Below, piece after piece: positions 27,887 through 38,103 of a stretch of 64,000 nucleotides of DNA. Below the pieces are notes generated by a model, which made no database searches, was not told the DNA's origin, and was given only the letters and a program-made list of their open reading frames with translations. This DNA is from VFMC01 sp963791635 (GTDB taxonomy: Bacteria; Actinomycetota; Acidimicrobiia; Acidimicrobiales; Ilumatobacteraceae), in NCBI GenBank assembly GCA_963791635.1, contig CAWBTC010000005.1, positions 806,001 to 870,000 on the forward strand, given 5' to 3'. The translations under genes were made by a program, and so were the position numbers. Each line of letters opens with the position of its first letter. The stretch's first letter is position 1.

Positions 27887-29352
27887 TGGCGCTTCCGCCG
27901 CCCGGCGTGTCCGACACCTCCGACGTGTCCGACCGATCCGGCCCGCCGGGTGCCACTGAAGCGTTGGCCGCGATCCACGAGTCGCTGTGGGACAGCGACC
28001 GCCACATGGTGCGGATGGCCCCCGGCGTCGCGCCCGGTGCCGATCTGGCGGCGCTCGGTCTTCACGCCGTGCGAGAAACGGCGCTCGGTGCGTTTCTCGA
28101 CCTCGATCTCGGCGATGTCGATCGTGCTGTGGCGGGGCTGCGCGAGGTGCTCGCGCTCCAGCACGAGCTGTCGGACCGACCCTGGAGCGGCACGTTCCCG
28201 GTGACGGCGGAGCAGCCCGAGCCACCGGGGGATCGAGCCCAGGAGTGGGTCCACTTCGATCCGAACTGGCGGCAGTTCCTCGGCTGCATCCTGCAGCTCA
28301 CGCTGATTGCGCACGGCGATGTGTTGCCTGATTCGATCTGCCACGGCATCGAGGCGGCGGTGGCGAGATGCGTTGCCGGCGAACCGACCGAGCGGATCCC
28401 TGAGTGGTACACGAACCCCAATCTGATGCATGCGTGGTTGCAGGCCTCCAGCGGTGATCCGTCGGGCGTGGTGAGGGCCGAGCAGCTCGCGATCCGTTTC
28501 CGTCGGGCCGGCGATGTCGACGAGTACAACTCACCGACCTACGACGGCATCGACCTGTTCGCGCTCGCGCTCTGGGTGCTGCACCCGCCGTCGCCCGAGT
28601 TCGCGGCGATCGGTGCCGAACTGCTCGACCGGATCTGCGCTCGGATCAGTTCGCTGTACCACCCAGCGCTCGGTGCGGTGTGCGGCCCGTATCTGCGCGC
28701 CCATGGCCTCGACCTGCGCAGCCACGTGTCGCTGCTCGGCATGTGGTTGCACCTCGCCGGTGAGCCGTCAGAACGGGTGCTGCCGTCACGACTCGACGAG
28801 CACACCGATCACGTCCACGACCTGTACTTCCTCCCACTCTTCCAACGCGTGGCCGTGCCGGTGCTCGAGCGGTTGCACGTTCGCCCGGTCGAGGTGACGC
28901 GATCGTGGCGGCAGGTGTTCGAGAACGCGCTCGGAGGTTCGACCGCGAACAGCGTGCTTCGCCCACGCTCGGCCGTCGGTTGGGAGCACGGCCGGCGTCA
29001 CGCGTTCTCCCGTGAGCAGTACGTGCCGTTCGTGGCCCACGCAGCGCGAGACGCGCGCACCGAATCGCTCGGGCTGATGCTGCCAGACGGCACCGTGTGG
29101 GCCGACTGCGTGGCAGTGACCGACGACCGATTCCAGGTGATGCTGCACGCCGATCACGAACCCGTCGGGGTGCGCCTCGTGGCGAGCGCACCGTTCACGC
29201 CCGATGGCGACTCGCTTCGCAGTGGCCCATACATCGTGACCCTGCCTGCTGGCGCGACGTCGTTCGCGATCATGCCAACCCTTGCGGGCTTCGAGGTGAC
29301 CGCCTCGTGGCGGGAACGAGATGCGATCGTCAGGATCACAGTGGCCACCTGA
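27886..29352 (+). CDS. Predicted alpha/alpha-toroid protein, lyase-like, function unknown
   Basis: This 488-residue protein is translationally coupled to the RpiR regulator. The N-terminal about 330 residues look all-helical, with Trp/His-rich turns (WVHFDPNWRQFLGCIL, NPNLMHAWLQASSGD, DEYNSPTYDGIDLFALALW, LYHPALGAVCGPYLRAHG). This pattern resembles (alpha/alpha)6 toroid glycoside hydrolases or polysaccharide lyases. The C-terminal about 130 residues are beta-rich. The RpiR/TauD neighbourhood is compatible with turnover of an amino-sugar-containing polymer, but no family could be assigned with confidence. Confidence 0.55.
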   Translation: MALPPPGVSDTSDVSDRSGPPGATEALAAIHESLWDSDRHMVRMAPGVAPGADLAALGLHAVRETALGAFLDLDLGDVDRAVAGLREVLALQHELSDRPWSGTFPVTAEQPEPPGDRAQEWVHFDPNWRQFLGCILQLTLIAHGDVLPDSICHGIEAAVARCVAGEPTERIPEWYTNPNLMHAWLQASSGDPSGVVRAEQLAIRFRRAGDVDEYNSPTYDGIDLFALALWVLHPPSPEFAAIGAELLDRICARISSLYHPALGAVCGPYLRAHGLDLRSHVSLLGMWLHLAGEPSERVLPSRLDEHTDHVHDLYFLPLFQRVAVPVLERLHVRPVEVTRSWRQVFENALGGSTANSVLRPRSAVGWEHGRRHAFSREQYVPFVAHAARDARTESLGLMLPDGTVWADCVAVTDDRFQVMLHADHEPVGVRLVASAPFTPDGDSLRSGPYIVTLPAGATSFAIMPTLAGFEVTASWRERDAIVRITVAT

Positions 29353-29414
29353 CCCAATCGGTGGATCGAGGCGAAGGCGGCGATCCTTCGTCAACCACAC
29401 CGGCGTCATCGTGG

Positions 29415-29572
29415 AGCTCAACGTCGTGGCACAGCGGTGTCAGGCAATGCCCGAGGAGTTGAACCAGTGGGCGAGGGTGGCTGATGTGGCGCGTCGCAAC
29501 GGGGTTGCGCGCCAGACAGTGCATGAGTGGTTGCGCAGGGACGGGGTCCCAGGGTCCGTCGGGTCTGGTTGA
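29415..29572 (+). pseudogene. IS481/helix-turn-helix transposase N-terminal remnant
   Basis: The segment reads WARVADVARRNGVARQTVHEWLRR, the leading helix-turn-helix of IS481-type transposases. It ends after about 20 further bases without any DDE domain. The 260-base gap between the lyase-like gene and the convergent lipoprotein holds nothing else recognisable. Confidence 0.5.
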
Positions 29573-29614
29573 TGGTTCGGCGCCGTCGACCACATCTTCT
29601 GCCAAGGGCTCTTG

Positions 29615-30142
29615 TCATCCGGACTTGGCACCGTCCCAGTCGACTTCACCGACCGCGACCGTGACCCAGCGATCGTCGTACGTGGCGGCACCAACGATGC
29701 GTACGGTGGTGGTCTCGCCCGCGGCGAGGGCGTTGATGGCGACCCCGAAGTCGTCGAGCGTGTGGTTCGCCTCATCGAGAGTCGCCAGCGAGAAGGTGAG
29801 CTCGTTGAGGAACTCGCTACTCGTGTTCGTCACGTTTGCCATGAGGGCGAAGCGGCCGGAGACTGGATCCTCGAACACCCGCACCGCGGTGAACGCCAGC
29901 GGCTCGGCGCCGGTGTCCGGGGCAGGTCGGCCCGGCAGTGTCGGTGATGGCGCGACGTACCCGGGAGGCTCCGTTCCGGGCGAAAGCGTCGGTGATGGCG
30001 CGATGGGCTGGCCGGTCCGCAGCGTCGAGGTCACCGCGCTCGTCGAACGTTCTGTGTCGTCGTCGGAGCACGAAGCCGCGACGCACGACGCCAGCATCAG
30101 CAGACACGCGCGTGCGCGACGTGGGAACGAGGCGGTGGCCAC
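29615..30142 (-). CDS. Lipoprotein with FxLYD-like domain
   Basis: This 175-residue lipoprotein has a short basic head (VATASFPRRARA), hydrophobic core and lipobox (LLMLASCVAASC), then a Ser/Thr/Pro linker. A C-terminal beta-sandwich follows (FALMANVTNTSSEFLNELTF, INALAAGETTTVRIVG), typical of FxLYD-type domains. GTG 30142 follows the upstream metalloprotease stop by one base, so they are one transcription unit. It is probably anchored on the outer face of the membrane. Confidence 0.65.
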   Translation of the reverse strand: MATASFPRRARACLLMLASCVAASCSDDDTERSTSAVTSTLRTGQPIAPSPTLSPGTEPPGYVAPSPTLPGRPAPDTGAEPLAFTAVRVFEDPVSGRFALMANVTNTSSEFLNELTFSLATLDEANHTLDDFGVAINALAAGETTTVRIVGAATYDDRWVTVAVGEVDWDGAKSG

Positions 30143-30143
30143 G

Positions 30144-32986
30144 TCAGCTGATGCGCACCTGCAGGTTCCCGCGACCGACGGCGACGACGCCGGTCTCGTA
30201 GACCGGTGTCCCCAGGGGGTCGCGGAGCCAGGCTTGGTAGGTGTCGGCGGTGCGTGCGGGCTCGCCGCCATCGAGCAAGCGGATCCGCATGCGGTGGCTG
30301 CCACCCGCCAAGTCGCCCTCGATCTCTGCAACAGACTGGTTGCCGACCACGACGATCCAAAGGTAATCCCGTCCTGAGAAGCGGCCGATGGTCGCGTCAA
30401 GGCTCAGCATGCCCCGTGGTTGGTCGGTGATGTAGTCGCCGACCACGTTCAGCCGGGTTGGCTCACCGGCCGAGTCGAGTCCTTGCGCTCCTCCGTTGAG
30501 CTTTCCGTTGGGGTCGAACACGACCAGCTCAGTGGGAGCGAGCGACGAACCCCGCCAGTAGGGGTTCGTGGACGGCACATCAATCGTGACCGTCCACAGA
30601 TCGACGGGCAAGCCGGCGGCCGGCGTCGTCGCGGCACCGGACGAATTGACCCCGGTCCTGTATGCGACCGGCGTCGTCGTGAGCGTCGGCACGAGTGCAA
30701 ACCTCGCCTCGGCGCGAGAGATGTCTCCCGGGAAGCCATCGGCGGCTTGTGTCGCCTGGGCGCTCAGTGTCGGTGTCACAGAGTTCGCCGTGAGCGTGTC
30801 GCCGGTGTAGGCGAAGGTCAGATCCTCCTTGTTGATCTCGAATGACGCGGACGTCGTCGAGCCGAGGTACAGGGCGTCCTGGGTGAACGTCGCTGCGACA
30901 GTGACGGAACCGGCGGGTTGATCGAGGACGATCGAGGATTGAGCGATCCCGGTGGTGTCGGTGGTAGCCACCGCGCTCTGCGTGCCCAGCTGAAACGAGA
31001 CCGATTTGCCGGCGAGTGGCGTGCCGCTGATGGCGTCGGAGAGCACGGCGCGGGTCAGTGCTGGGTCGGAGTACTGCGCAGTCGTGGCGCCGGTGTAGGT
31101 GATCGCGGTGGGACGCTTGAGCACCGTGTACCCGACGCTCGTGGTGGCCGGGCCATGCTTGCCGATTCGCGGTGTCGAGATCGTCAACGTGTAGGCCCCG
31201 GGCGGCACGGTGAGCACCGGATTGGCCCCCGCCACTCCGGTGAGGTCGGACGTGGCAACGGCACTCTGGCTGTTCGGGCCGTCCGACAACGCGAAGGTGA
31301 CGGCCGCGCCGTCGACGATGTCGCTTGGCACCGTGAGGTCCGTGAGTTGGGCGGCGAAACCGGCTGGTTGCCCCCAGGGCACGGCGGTGGCGCCGGTGTA
31401 CGTGATCCCCGTCTGGTGCAGCACGACGCGCAACCGCAGCTCTGCCTCGGTCGCCACGGTGCCGTCGGTGGTGCTGACCCCCGCGCCCGCACCGTGTACA
31501 CACCGGTCGGAGCATCGGCCGGGACGGTGACGGAAACATTCGCCGTCGCTCCCACGCCGGCGCCGAGGTTGAGGTTCTGGGTGGTCGAGGACCAACCGGC
31601 TGGCAGACCGACGATCGAGAAGGCGAACGTGTCGGTGACCTCGCCCGTGTTCATCACCGTGAAGCTGACCGGGTTGGCCTCCTCGGGCGTCACGTCGAGT
31701 TGGCGCAGATTGCCTTGGGCGTCGGTGGGATCGACCAGGACGCCGGGCCCGCGCACGTCGAAGTCGGCGCGGATCGCATCACCGCTCGGCCCGACCGCTC
31801 GGACCGCGACGTTCGACGCAGCTCCGTCGCGCCATGTGCGGCTCATCGTTCGCTGCGGCGAGGCCGAGTCGGATGGGTCCCACGCGTCCCCGTTGGAGCC
31901 GCCGTAGCATCCGCCGGCGGTGCACCCAGCCGTCGTCGCGCCGTTGGGTCGCATGATGTCGATTGGGCGGACTGCGTCGCTGCCGCTCGCGTACTGGGCC
32001 TCGTCGATGCGCCAGATCACGAGACCGCTGTCCGATGCCGACTGGTCGTACGTGTTCGCGGTCCCCTGTCGGTTCTCGACGATGAAGTAATCGTTGGCAC
32101 CGCGGGCGTAGTCGTACAGGATGAATGCCTCACCCGTCGTGTCTGCACGGTCGACTGTGTAGTAGCCGTCGTTGACGACCACGGTCGGCGTGATCCATCC
32201 CCAGTGCATCTTCTGCCAGGCGCTGGAGCGCATGTACTGGTTGTTGCCGGCACCGCACGTCGGACCGGATATGTCGAGCGAGCCCACGCCGAAGCCGTAC
32301 AGGTCACGCATGTCGAGAGCCACATGGCCCAGTTCGTGGATGTGGGTCATCAAGTTGGTGGCGGTTGTTCCCATCCCGACCCCATAGCTCCCGGGGAAGG
32401 TCTTGCCGTCGATGGCTCCGCCGCTGATGCCCCGTGTCGCACCGCAGTTCTCGGCGGCGCTGGACGGCGCAGTGACGTTGAAGATGACGAGTTCGAGGTT
32501 GCTGATCTGACCGTCGTTGTTGGTGTCGAAGACAGCGAAGTTCACACAGCTGTCGACACCGTTGACCGAGCTCCGGTTACGGTCCGGTTCGGACTGTCCG
32601 TCGAACGCCGCCCGGGTTCCGGTCGTCACGACCGCGACCCCGTTGTTGGACGTGCCGCACGTTTCCGTCGCGGGTGTCAGGTTGAGATCGCCGAACGAGT
32701 CGTTCGCGAAGTAGTTCGCGATGCTGGGAAAGCCGCCTCCGAAGAAGGTGGTCGCCGCCCAGTTCTCGTCGAAGCCGGCCGGCAGGTTCAGGTCGGTGAA
32801 CCCGCTCAGGATGACGAGCATCGGCCGATCAGTCTGACCAGCCTGCACCCCGTAGTAGTTGCCGTGCACGACGCCGGCGTGGGAGAAGTCGGGCAGCGAC
32901 GCCGGGTACGGCGACACCGCCAGCACGGTACCGGCGAATGCCAGCACCGCCAGCACAGACCCGATCGAAGCTGCCAAACGACGCAT
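30144..32986 (-). CDS. M6-type secreted metalloprotease with C-terminal Ig-like/bacterial repeat domains (one frameshift)
   Basis: ATG 32986 (MRRLAASIGSVLAVLAFAGT) gives a signal peptide. The catalytic domain has the zinc motif HELGH (residues 217-221) in THIHELGHVALDMRDLYG, a calcium-type loop DTNNDGQISNLE, and further down WRIDEAQYASGS, as in immune-inhibitor-A-like M6 proteases. A NEW3-like stalk follows (VSFTVMNTGEVTDTFAFSIV), then repeated beta domains (GITYTGATAV, AITYTGATTAQYSDPAL, FAYTGDTLTANSVTPTL). The frame shifts at about 31485 in a run of five G (minus strand); one extra G restores a protein of about 946 residues. It probably degrades external protein. Confidence 0.8.
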
Positions 32987-33199
32987 TGAACACCACCCCC
33001 ACCATCGCTCAAGGTCCCGACCTCGCGCTCGGGCATCATCTCTGAGGGAGCGGGGCATGTCAAGGTCCGTCTCGCCGTAGGCGAGCCCGGTTGAAGGGCG
33101 CGGAAGGTCGGTGTGGTGGGTCTTGATCGAGTTGTGGGGTGCCGTCGCCAGGTGTGCGCTGCACGGGTTCTCGCCGGGGTGCCCGCGGTGTCGGTCATC

Positions 33200-33590
33200 T
33201 CTTCGCCCCGAGGGTGGGGCATGGTGTTGTTCGGCAGCGATCGGGTGGACGCAATCAACGCGACGAGCACGCCGTGGTGGGGGTCATGACACGCAACGCG
33301 TTCGCATCCTGGTCGCGTTCTCGGGAGTGGTTCATGCTGCTCGCTCGAGGCAGCGGATGTGACCGTCGCGCAGGCCGTAGCAGACGAGCGTGACGAGCTT
33401 GCGGGCGATCGTGGCCTTGGCGATCGAGCGGATGTTGCGGCGGTCAGCGAGGCGTTCGTGTTGGTCGTAGCGCCATGAGTCGCGGCGGATACTGGGCGGC
33501 CTCGATCGCTGCCCAGCGGACGAGCTTGCAGAACTGTTTGGTGATTGGGCCGCGTCGCACGGTCGTGTCGGACTCGCAATGGCGTGGTGT
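33200..33590 (-). pseudogene. IS110-family transposase C-terminal remnant
   Basis: Minus-strand pieces in two frames read RGPITKQFCKLVRWAAIEAA and, ending at a stop at 33332-33334, AKATIARKLVTLVCYGLRDG followed by HIRCLERAA. These are hallmarks of the IS110/IS116/IS902 C-terminal domain. The N-terminal RuvC-like half is absent. Bases 33200-33330 may be the IS right flank. Between the metalloprotease start (32986) and 33200 nothing else is seen. Confidence 0.6.
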
Positions 33591-33613
33591 AACTAATAAC
33601 TAAGGTGCCCGGC

Positions 33614-34483
33614 ATGAAGTTCGGTCTCATGTTCACCAACACCGGCATGGGCTCCACGCCGACCGGTGCCCGCCAACTCGCCCTGGCCGCCGAAGGCGCC
33701 GGGTTCGAATCGCTCTGGACGGTCGAGCACGTCGTCGTGCCGAGCGGCTACGAGTCGAAGTACCCGTATGACAAGAGCGGGAAGATGGCCGGGGGAGCGG
33801 AGGAGTTCGATCTCCCTGACCCGCTGATCTGGCTGTCGTACGTTGCCGCGGTCACCGAGCGGATCAAGCTCGGCACCGGCATCCTCATCCTGCCGCAGCG
33901 CAACCCGCTCGTGGTCGCCAAGGAGGTTGCCACGCTCGACGTGTTCAGCGGCGGACGGCTGATGCTGGGCGTGGGGGTTGGCTGGTTGCAGGAGGAGTTC
34001 GATGCGCTTGGCGTGCCGTTCTCCGATCGCGGTCGTCGCCACGACGACTACGTCGAAGCGATGCGAGCCCTGTGGACCGGCGACAAGGCGTCGGTGCACA
34101 ACACCTACGCGAACTTCGACAACTGCATCAGCCGACCGGTGCCCCTGAACGGATCGGTGCCGATCGTGATCGGCGGACACACCGCGAAGGCGGCTCAGCG
34201 AGCGGCGCGCATCGGAAACGGCTTCTTCCCTGGAAGTGGCAGCCTCGACGATCTCCGTTCCGCCTTCGACGCGATGCGAGCCGAGTGTGCAGCGATCGGC
34301 CGCGACCCGTCGGAGATCGAGTTGAGCGCGGGTGGTGGCGGCCGCACGCTCGACGAGGTGAGCGGTCGGATCGAGCAGCTGGGGGAGCTGGGTGTCACCC
34401 GGGTGATGCTGTCGCCTCTGCCGGGGGATCGTCTGCTCGAGCTCGCAGCCGGCTTGCAGGATCGCTTCGGGATGGACGGGTGA
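33614..34483 (+). CDS. LLM-class F420-dependent oxidoreductase
   Basis: This 289-residue luciferase-like TIM-barrel protein is of the F420-dependent subgroup. It has ARQLALAAEGAGFESLWTVE at the start, RIKLGTGILILPQRNPLVVA, SGGRLMLGVGVGWLQEEFDA and GRRHDDYVEAMRALW. VPIVIGGHTAKAAQRAARIG follows near the end. ATG 33614 is preferred over GTG 33605 because AAGG lies eight bases before it. The substrate is unknown; Acidimicrobiia and mycobacteria hold many paralogues. Confidence 0.88.
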   Translation: MKFGLMFTNTGMGSTPTGARQLALAAEGAGFESLWTVEHVVVPSGYESKYPYDKSGKMAGGAEEFDLPDPLIWLSYVAAVTERIKLGTGILILPQRNPLVVAKEVATLDVFSGGRLMLGVGVGWLQEEFDALGVPFSDRGRRHDDYVEAMRALWTGDKASVHNTYANFDNCISRPVPLNGSVPIVIGGHTAKAAQRAARIGNGFFPGSGSLDDLRSAFDAMRAECAAIGRDPSEIELSAGGGGRTLDEVSGRIEQLGELGVTRVMLSPLPGDRLLELAAGLQDRFGMDG

Positions 34484-34484
34484 A

Positions 34485-35486
34485 TCAGGCCGACCTGATC
34501 GGTCGGCGGTACACCGCTTCGTACGAGGTGACCTGGAACCCGATCCGCTGGTACAGCTCGAACGCCGACGGGTTGTCCACGTCGGCGCCCAATGCCGCTT
34601 CGGTCATCCCGCGGAGGCGCAACTCTCGGAGACTGGCGCACAGCAGCGCGCCGGCGATACCTCGGCCACGCCACCCCGCCCGCGTGGAGATGTACTCGGT
34701 GTAGCCCCGAAGGCGGCCGACGACCGAGTTCTCGTGGGCGCTGATGTACGACTTCACCTGTCCCACCACATCGTCGCCTGCCCATGCGATCTTCCAGAGC
34801 GATTCGTCGCGGAGCGGGTCGTCGATGAACTGTTGGAACTCGACCTCGTCCGGCTCGTGGAAGTCCCATTGACCGCGGAACGCCTCCTGGTGCACCTCCC
34901 AGATCTGGCGCAGGTGCGCAGGTTGCACCGGCCGGATCTCGATGCCGTCGGGAAGCGGGAGATCGGGAACGTCGTCGAGATGTGGGCGGACGAGGGTCGC
35001 TCCGAACTGGATCGGCTCGTAGCCCATCGCCTCGAGCCATGCCGACGGCCCGGCAGCGAGACAGCCTGGCCCAGGATGCGCCGCGAAGGTGAGGTACCAG
35101 CTCGGCGTCGGGTCACCCAGCTCGACGGTGTGCAGATGGCGGTGCATCGACTCGATCATCGAGGTGAACAACGCTTCATCGGCGTGGTCGGGATGCAGCA
35201 CCGGAAAACATGTCCAGTTCACGTCCCCTGCCTCGTGCACTTCGCGCATGGTGCGCCCGTAGCCCACCGGCTCGCCCTCGGTGGTGAACACCAGCACGGC
35301 ATCACGCGTGGGCACGCAATCCTCGGCCCGGAAGTTGCTGTAGGTGTTGTCGAACTGTTCGGCGCTGGGCACCTCGTTGTCCGAGGTGGCGCGGCGCACC
35401 GCGCCGAGCACGGTCGCCATCATCTCGTGATCCTCGCGGCCGCGATACGGGCGTGCGATGTATCCCTCGGCCAGCGTGGCGTCCAT
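34485..35486 (-). CDS. Tandem GNAT protein, mycothiol-synthase-like
   Basis: This 333-residue protein has two GNAT halves. The first (GYIARPYRGREDHEMMATVL to about residue 160) has EPVGYGRTMREVHEAGDVNW but lacks a clear pyrophosphate loop. The second (IEIRPVQPAHLRQIWEVHQE) keeps AGWRGRGIAGALLCASLREL, the acetyl-CoA turn, and NPSAFELYQRIGFQV. One catalytic and one degenerate GNAT half is the layout of mycothiol synthase MshD, but the acyl acceptor here is unknown. ATG 35486 fits the start of the first beta strand. Confidence 0.75.
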   Translation of the reverse strand: MDATLAEGYIARPYRGREDHEMMATVLGAVRRATSDNEVPSAEQFDNTYSNFRAEDCVPTRDAVLVFTTEGEPVGYGRTMREVHEAGDVNWTCFPVLHPDHADEALFTSMIESMHRHLHTVELGDPTPSWYLTFAAHPGPGCLAAGPSAWLEAMGYEPIQFGATLVRPHLDDVPDLPLPDGIEIRPVQPAHLRQIWEVHQEAFRGQWDFHEPDEVEFQQFIDDPLRDESLWKIAWAGDDVVGQVKSYISAHENSVVGRLRGYTEYISTRAGWRGRGIAGALLCASLRELRLRGMTEAALGADVDNPSAFELYQRIGFQVTSYEAVYRRPIRSA

Positions 35487-35703
35487 GGCCGGCAATGTAG
35501 ATCGGGACGCACGCCGGTCCGGCCGGAGTTTCTGTCGGCTCGTTGGGTCGGCTCGTCGTGGTCGGCACGGCACGATTTCGCTTGACGGCTCGTCCCGTCA
35601 GGCGTAAGACGAGTAGCAGACAGGTGCGATACAAACCCCGTGTCTGGAGCGCCGGGAAGTCTGGTCGGCATCAACATCCATCTCATCGGATCCAAGAGGA
35701 TCC

Positions 35704-35714
35704 AGAAAGGAGGT
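35704..35714 (+). promoter_or_regulatory. Near-perfect Shine-Dalgarno
   Basis: AGAAAGGAGGT is essentially full complement to the 16S anti-SD and lies six bases before ATG 35721. It fixes the start of the SPFH gene. Confidence 0.85.
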
Positions 35715-35720
35715 GGGGCG

Positions 35721-37261
35721 ATGCTGTACATCCTCGTCGTCTCACTCATCGTCATCTCACTCGTGGCCGCCATCGTCGCGAAGTCGCTACGGGTCATCGG
35801 CCCAGCAGAGATCGGCTTGGTCAACAAGCGGCTCGCACGTCGGAGCCTGCCCGATGGCAACCCCGTTGCCATGCATGGCGAAGCCGGCTATCAGTCCGGA
35901 CTGCTCATGCCTGGTCTGCGATTCAAGCTGTGGCCGGTGTACACGGTTGCCAAGCATCCGTGGGTTCAGGTTCCCGCCGGCGAGCTCGGCGTGGTGATCG
36001 CGCAAGTGGGCGATCCGATCGCGATCGGAGCAAAGAGCGCCGAACCCAACGGATCGACCGACATGGTCGGCGTGGTGACCGCGCTCGAAGGGGAGCCGCT
36101 GCCGTCAGGCGACATCGCCAGCCGGCTGGGTGGGTTCGACGACGTGCATGCGATGGAAGCTGATGGGGCCACCGACGCCGAGATCATCGACACGTTGCTC
36201 GGCCGCAAGAACGAGCTGCACAACAACTACCAGGACTTCCAGGCCTTCATGGCGCACGGTGGTCGCATCGGCCTGCAGCACGACGCGTGCCGACCTCGAT
36301 CCTCACGCTCAACTGGGCGAGCGCGTCGAGCCAAGCACACAACCTCGACTCCTCGCTCAGCCCCATCGAGGGCAAGAGCCGGGAGGGCTTCGTGTTCTCG
36401 ATCGACCTGCAGGTGCAGATCCACGTGAGCGACACCAAAGCGCCGAAGGTGATCTCGATGGTCGGCACGATGCAGAACCTCGTCAATGAGGTGCTGCAGT
36501 CAGCCGTCGGCAACCACTTCCGCAACACCCTCCAGCGGCTGGAGGCGGTGCGGTTCATCGAGACACGCGATGAGGTTCAGCAGGCCGCTCTCGAGGCGGT
36601 GACGCGCTACCTCGCTTCGTACGACGTCGAGACCCGAGGGGTGTACATCCAGGACGTGATCTTCCCGGTGGAGCTGGTGCAGGTGCTGACCGAACGAGAG
36701 ATCGCGAGGCAGGAGAAGGCCACGTTCCACGAGCAGCGCGAGGCCCAACACGCCCGCATCGAGGTGGAGAAGGCCCGCGGTACCGCCGACATGCAAGGAC
36801 AACTCGCGAGCTCACAGGTGTCGATCGAGATCAACTCGAACGCGGCCGATGCACGTGCCGCCCAGGCGCGGGGCGAGGCCGCCTACGTGGAGACGACGGC
36901 CCGAGCCGAGGCGACCAAGGTGGAGGTGATCGGTCTCGCCGAGGCGTCGAAGATCGCCGCGGTCGGTGCTGCCGAGGCCTCGCGTGCCGAAGCCGTGGGA
37001 CTCGCCGAGGCCAAGGCTGCCGAGGCACTGGGTCTGGCTCGTGCCGAGGGGTTCGAGGCGCAGAAGCAGGCGCTCGGCGCGACCGCGACCGCTCTGGTCG
37101 CGGCGATCAACGCGATCGCCGAAGGTCGTGTCGATGTGATGCCGGACGTCCTCGTCACCAACGGCGGAAGCATCGAAGGGTTGGCTGCGGCATTGATCCG
37201 TCGCTTCACGCCGGCGTCGTCCGATGCCGACGTGGTGCAGATCGACCGGCCTGCAGCCTGA
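35721..37261 (+). CDS. SPFH/Band-7 (flotillin-like) membrane protein with internal deletion
   Basis: The N-terminal membrane anchor is MLYILVVSLIVISLVAAIVA. The first SPFH part follows (RVIGPAEIGLVNKRLARRSL, LMPGLRFKLWPVYTV, VPAGELGVVIAQVG) up to GGRIGLQHD. The frame then changes near 36287 to PTSILTLNWASASSQAHNLD, IDLQVQIHVSDTKAPKVISM and a long Ala/Glu coiled coil (EASKIAAVGAAEASRAEAVG). From remembered homologues, about 70 residues that normally join these parts are missing. The change is therefore a deletion that is not a multiple of three rather than a point indel. Flotillin-like proteins scaffold membrane microdomains; this copy may be inactive. Confidence 0.75.
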
Positions 37262-37339
37262 CGCATTCGTTTCCGGTCGCGCTCCACGGTGAACCCCGCC
37301 GCGGAGCGCGACCGGTTCGCGTCCGCGGTCGGTGATCGG

Positions 37340-37609
37340 TCAGTCGCGGAGTTCGATCAGACGCGCCGCGATCACGGCGTCGTCGCCGTCGAGGCTGAGC
37401 TGCTTGCGGCGCGACGAGTGCCCGCGGACGATCTCGACCGCCGACACGCGGATGCCGAACGCATCGGCCACCGCCCGGCGCACGGCCTCGTTGGCCTGGC
37501 CGTCTGCCGGGGGAGCGGAGACTGCGACAGTGAGAACACCGTCGTGTGAACCGCCGACGACAGTGCGTTTCGCGCCCGGGCGTACGTGCACGTCGACGAA
37601 CGTCGTCAC
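37340..37609 (-). CDS. DUF167 (UPF0235/YggU) family protein
   Basis: This 89-residue protein has VDVHVRPGAKRTVVGGSHDG, SAPPADGQANEAVRRAVADA and VRGHSSRRKQLSL, the conserved DUF167 pattern. The GTG at 37609 overlaps the stop of the upstream lipoprotein gene (GTGA). The function of the family is unknown. Confidence 0.88.
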   Translation of the reverse strand: MTTFVDVHVRPGAKRTVVGGSHDGVLTVAVSAPPADGQANEAVRRAVADAFGIRVSAVEIVRGHSSRRKQLSLDGDDAVIAARLIELRD

Positions 37610-37971
37610 CGGTCGAGGGCGGCCCACAGCTGTGGCGCCGTCAGGCTCTCGATGATGTGACCTTCGCCTGGCACGATGACGAGTTCGCTGTCGATGCCGA
37701 GCGCGGCGAGGCGATCGTGGGCGAGCCGTGTCGGCGGCACCACTGCGACGAACGACACGACCGTGCCGTCTGGCGCTGTCCACGTGTTGCTCCGGCCATC
37801 GGCGATGGCGAGCGGCGAGGCGAGGGAGGCGGGCGAGGCGTCCACGGTCGATCGCGATTCGACGGACGAGGCCTGCTCCGTCGGGTCGCTGGTGCACCCT
37901 GCTGCTGCGAACACCACGACGGTGATCGCTAACGCAGCGAGGCCGGTGCGGGGGAGAGCGGCGCGATGCAC
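37606..37971 (-). pseudogene. Lipoprotein with truncated esterase tail (internal deletion)
   Basis: This 121-residue frame has a signal and lipobox (LAALAITVVVFAAAGC), a Ser-rich linker and WTAPDGTVVSFVAVVPPTRL. It then jumps to LGIDSELVIVPGEGHIIESL, which looks like the end of an alpha/beta hydrolase with its catalytic His. The nucleophile-elbow region is absent. It is most simply an in-frame deletion product of a lipoprotein esterase; expression remains possible. Confidence 0.5.
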
Positions 37972-38103
37972 ATCGCGACGCTACTGCGGCAACCATGTCG
38001 CAGTGCCGAGCGGCTCGTCTGGGGCCAGACGGCCACGTGCAGTGTGGGAATCGTAGCCGATTTCTGTTCGAAGTGATCGTGCCGGGCGACGTCGACGACC
38101 AGA

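Noticed and set aside
33700..33720. TTCGAATC resembling a tRNA T-loop
   Set aside because: It is inside the LLM gene coding for AGFESLW and no cloverleaf can be drawn around it.
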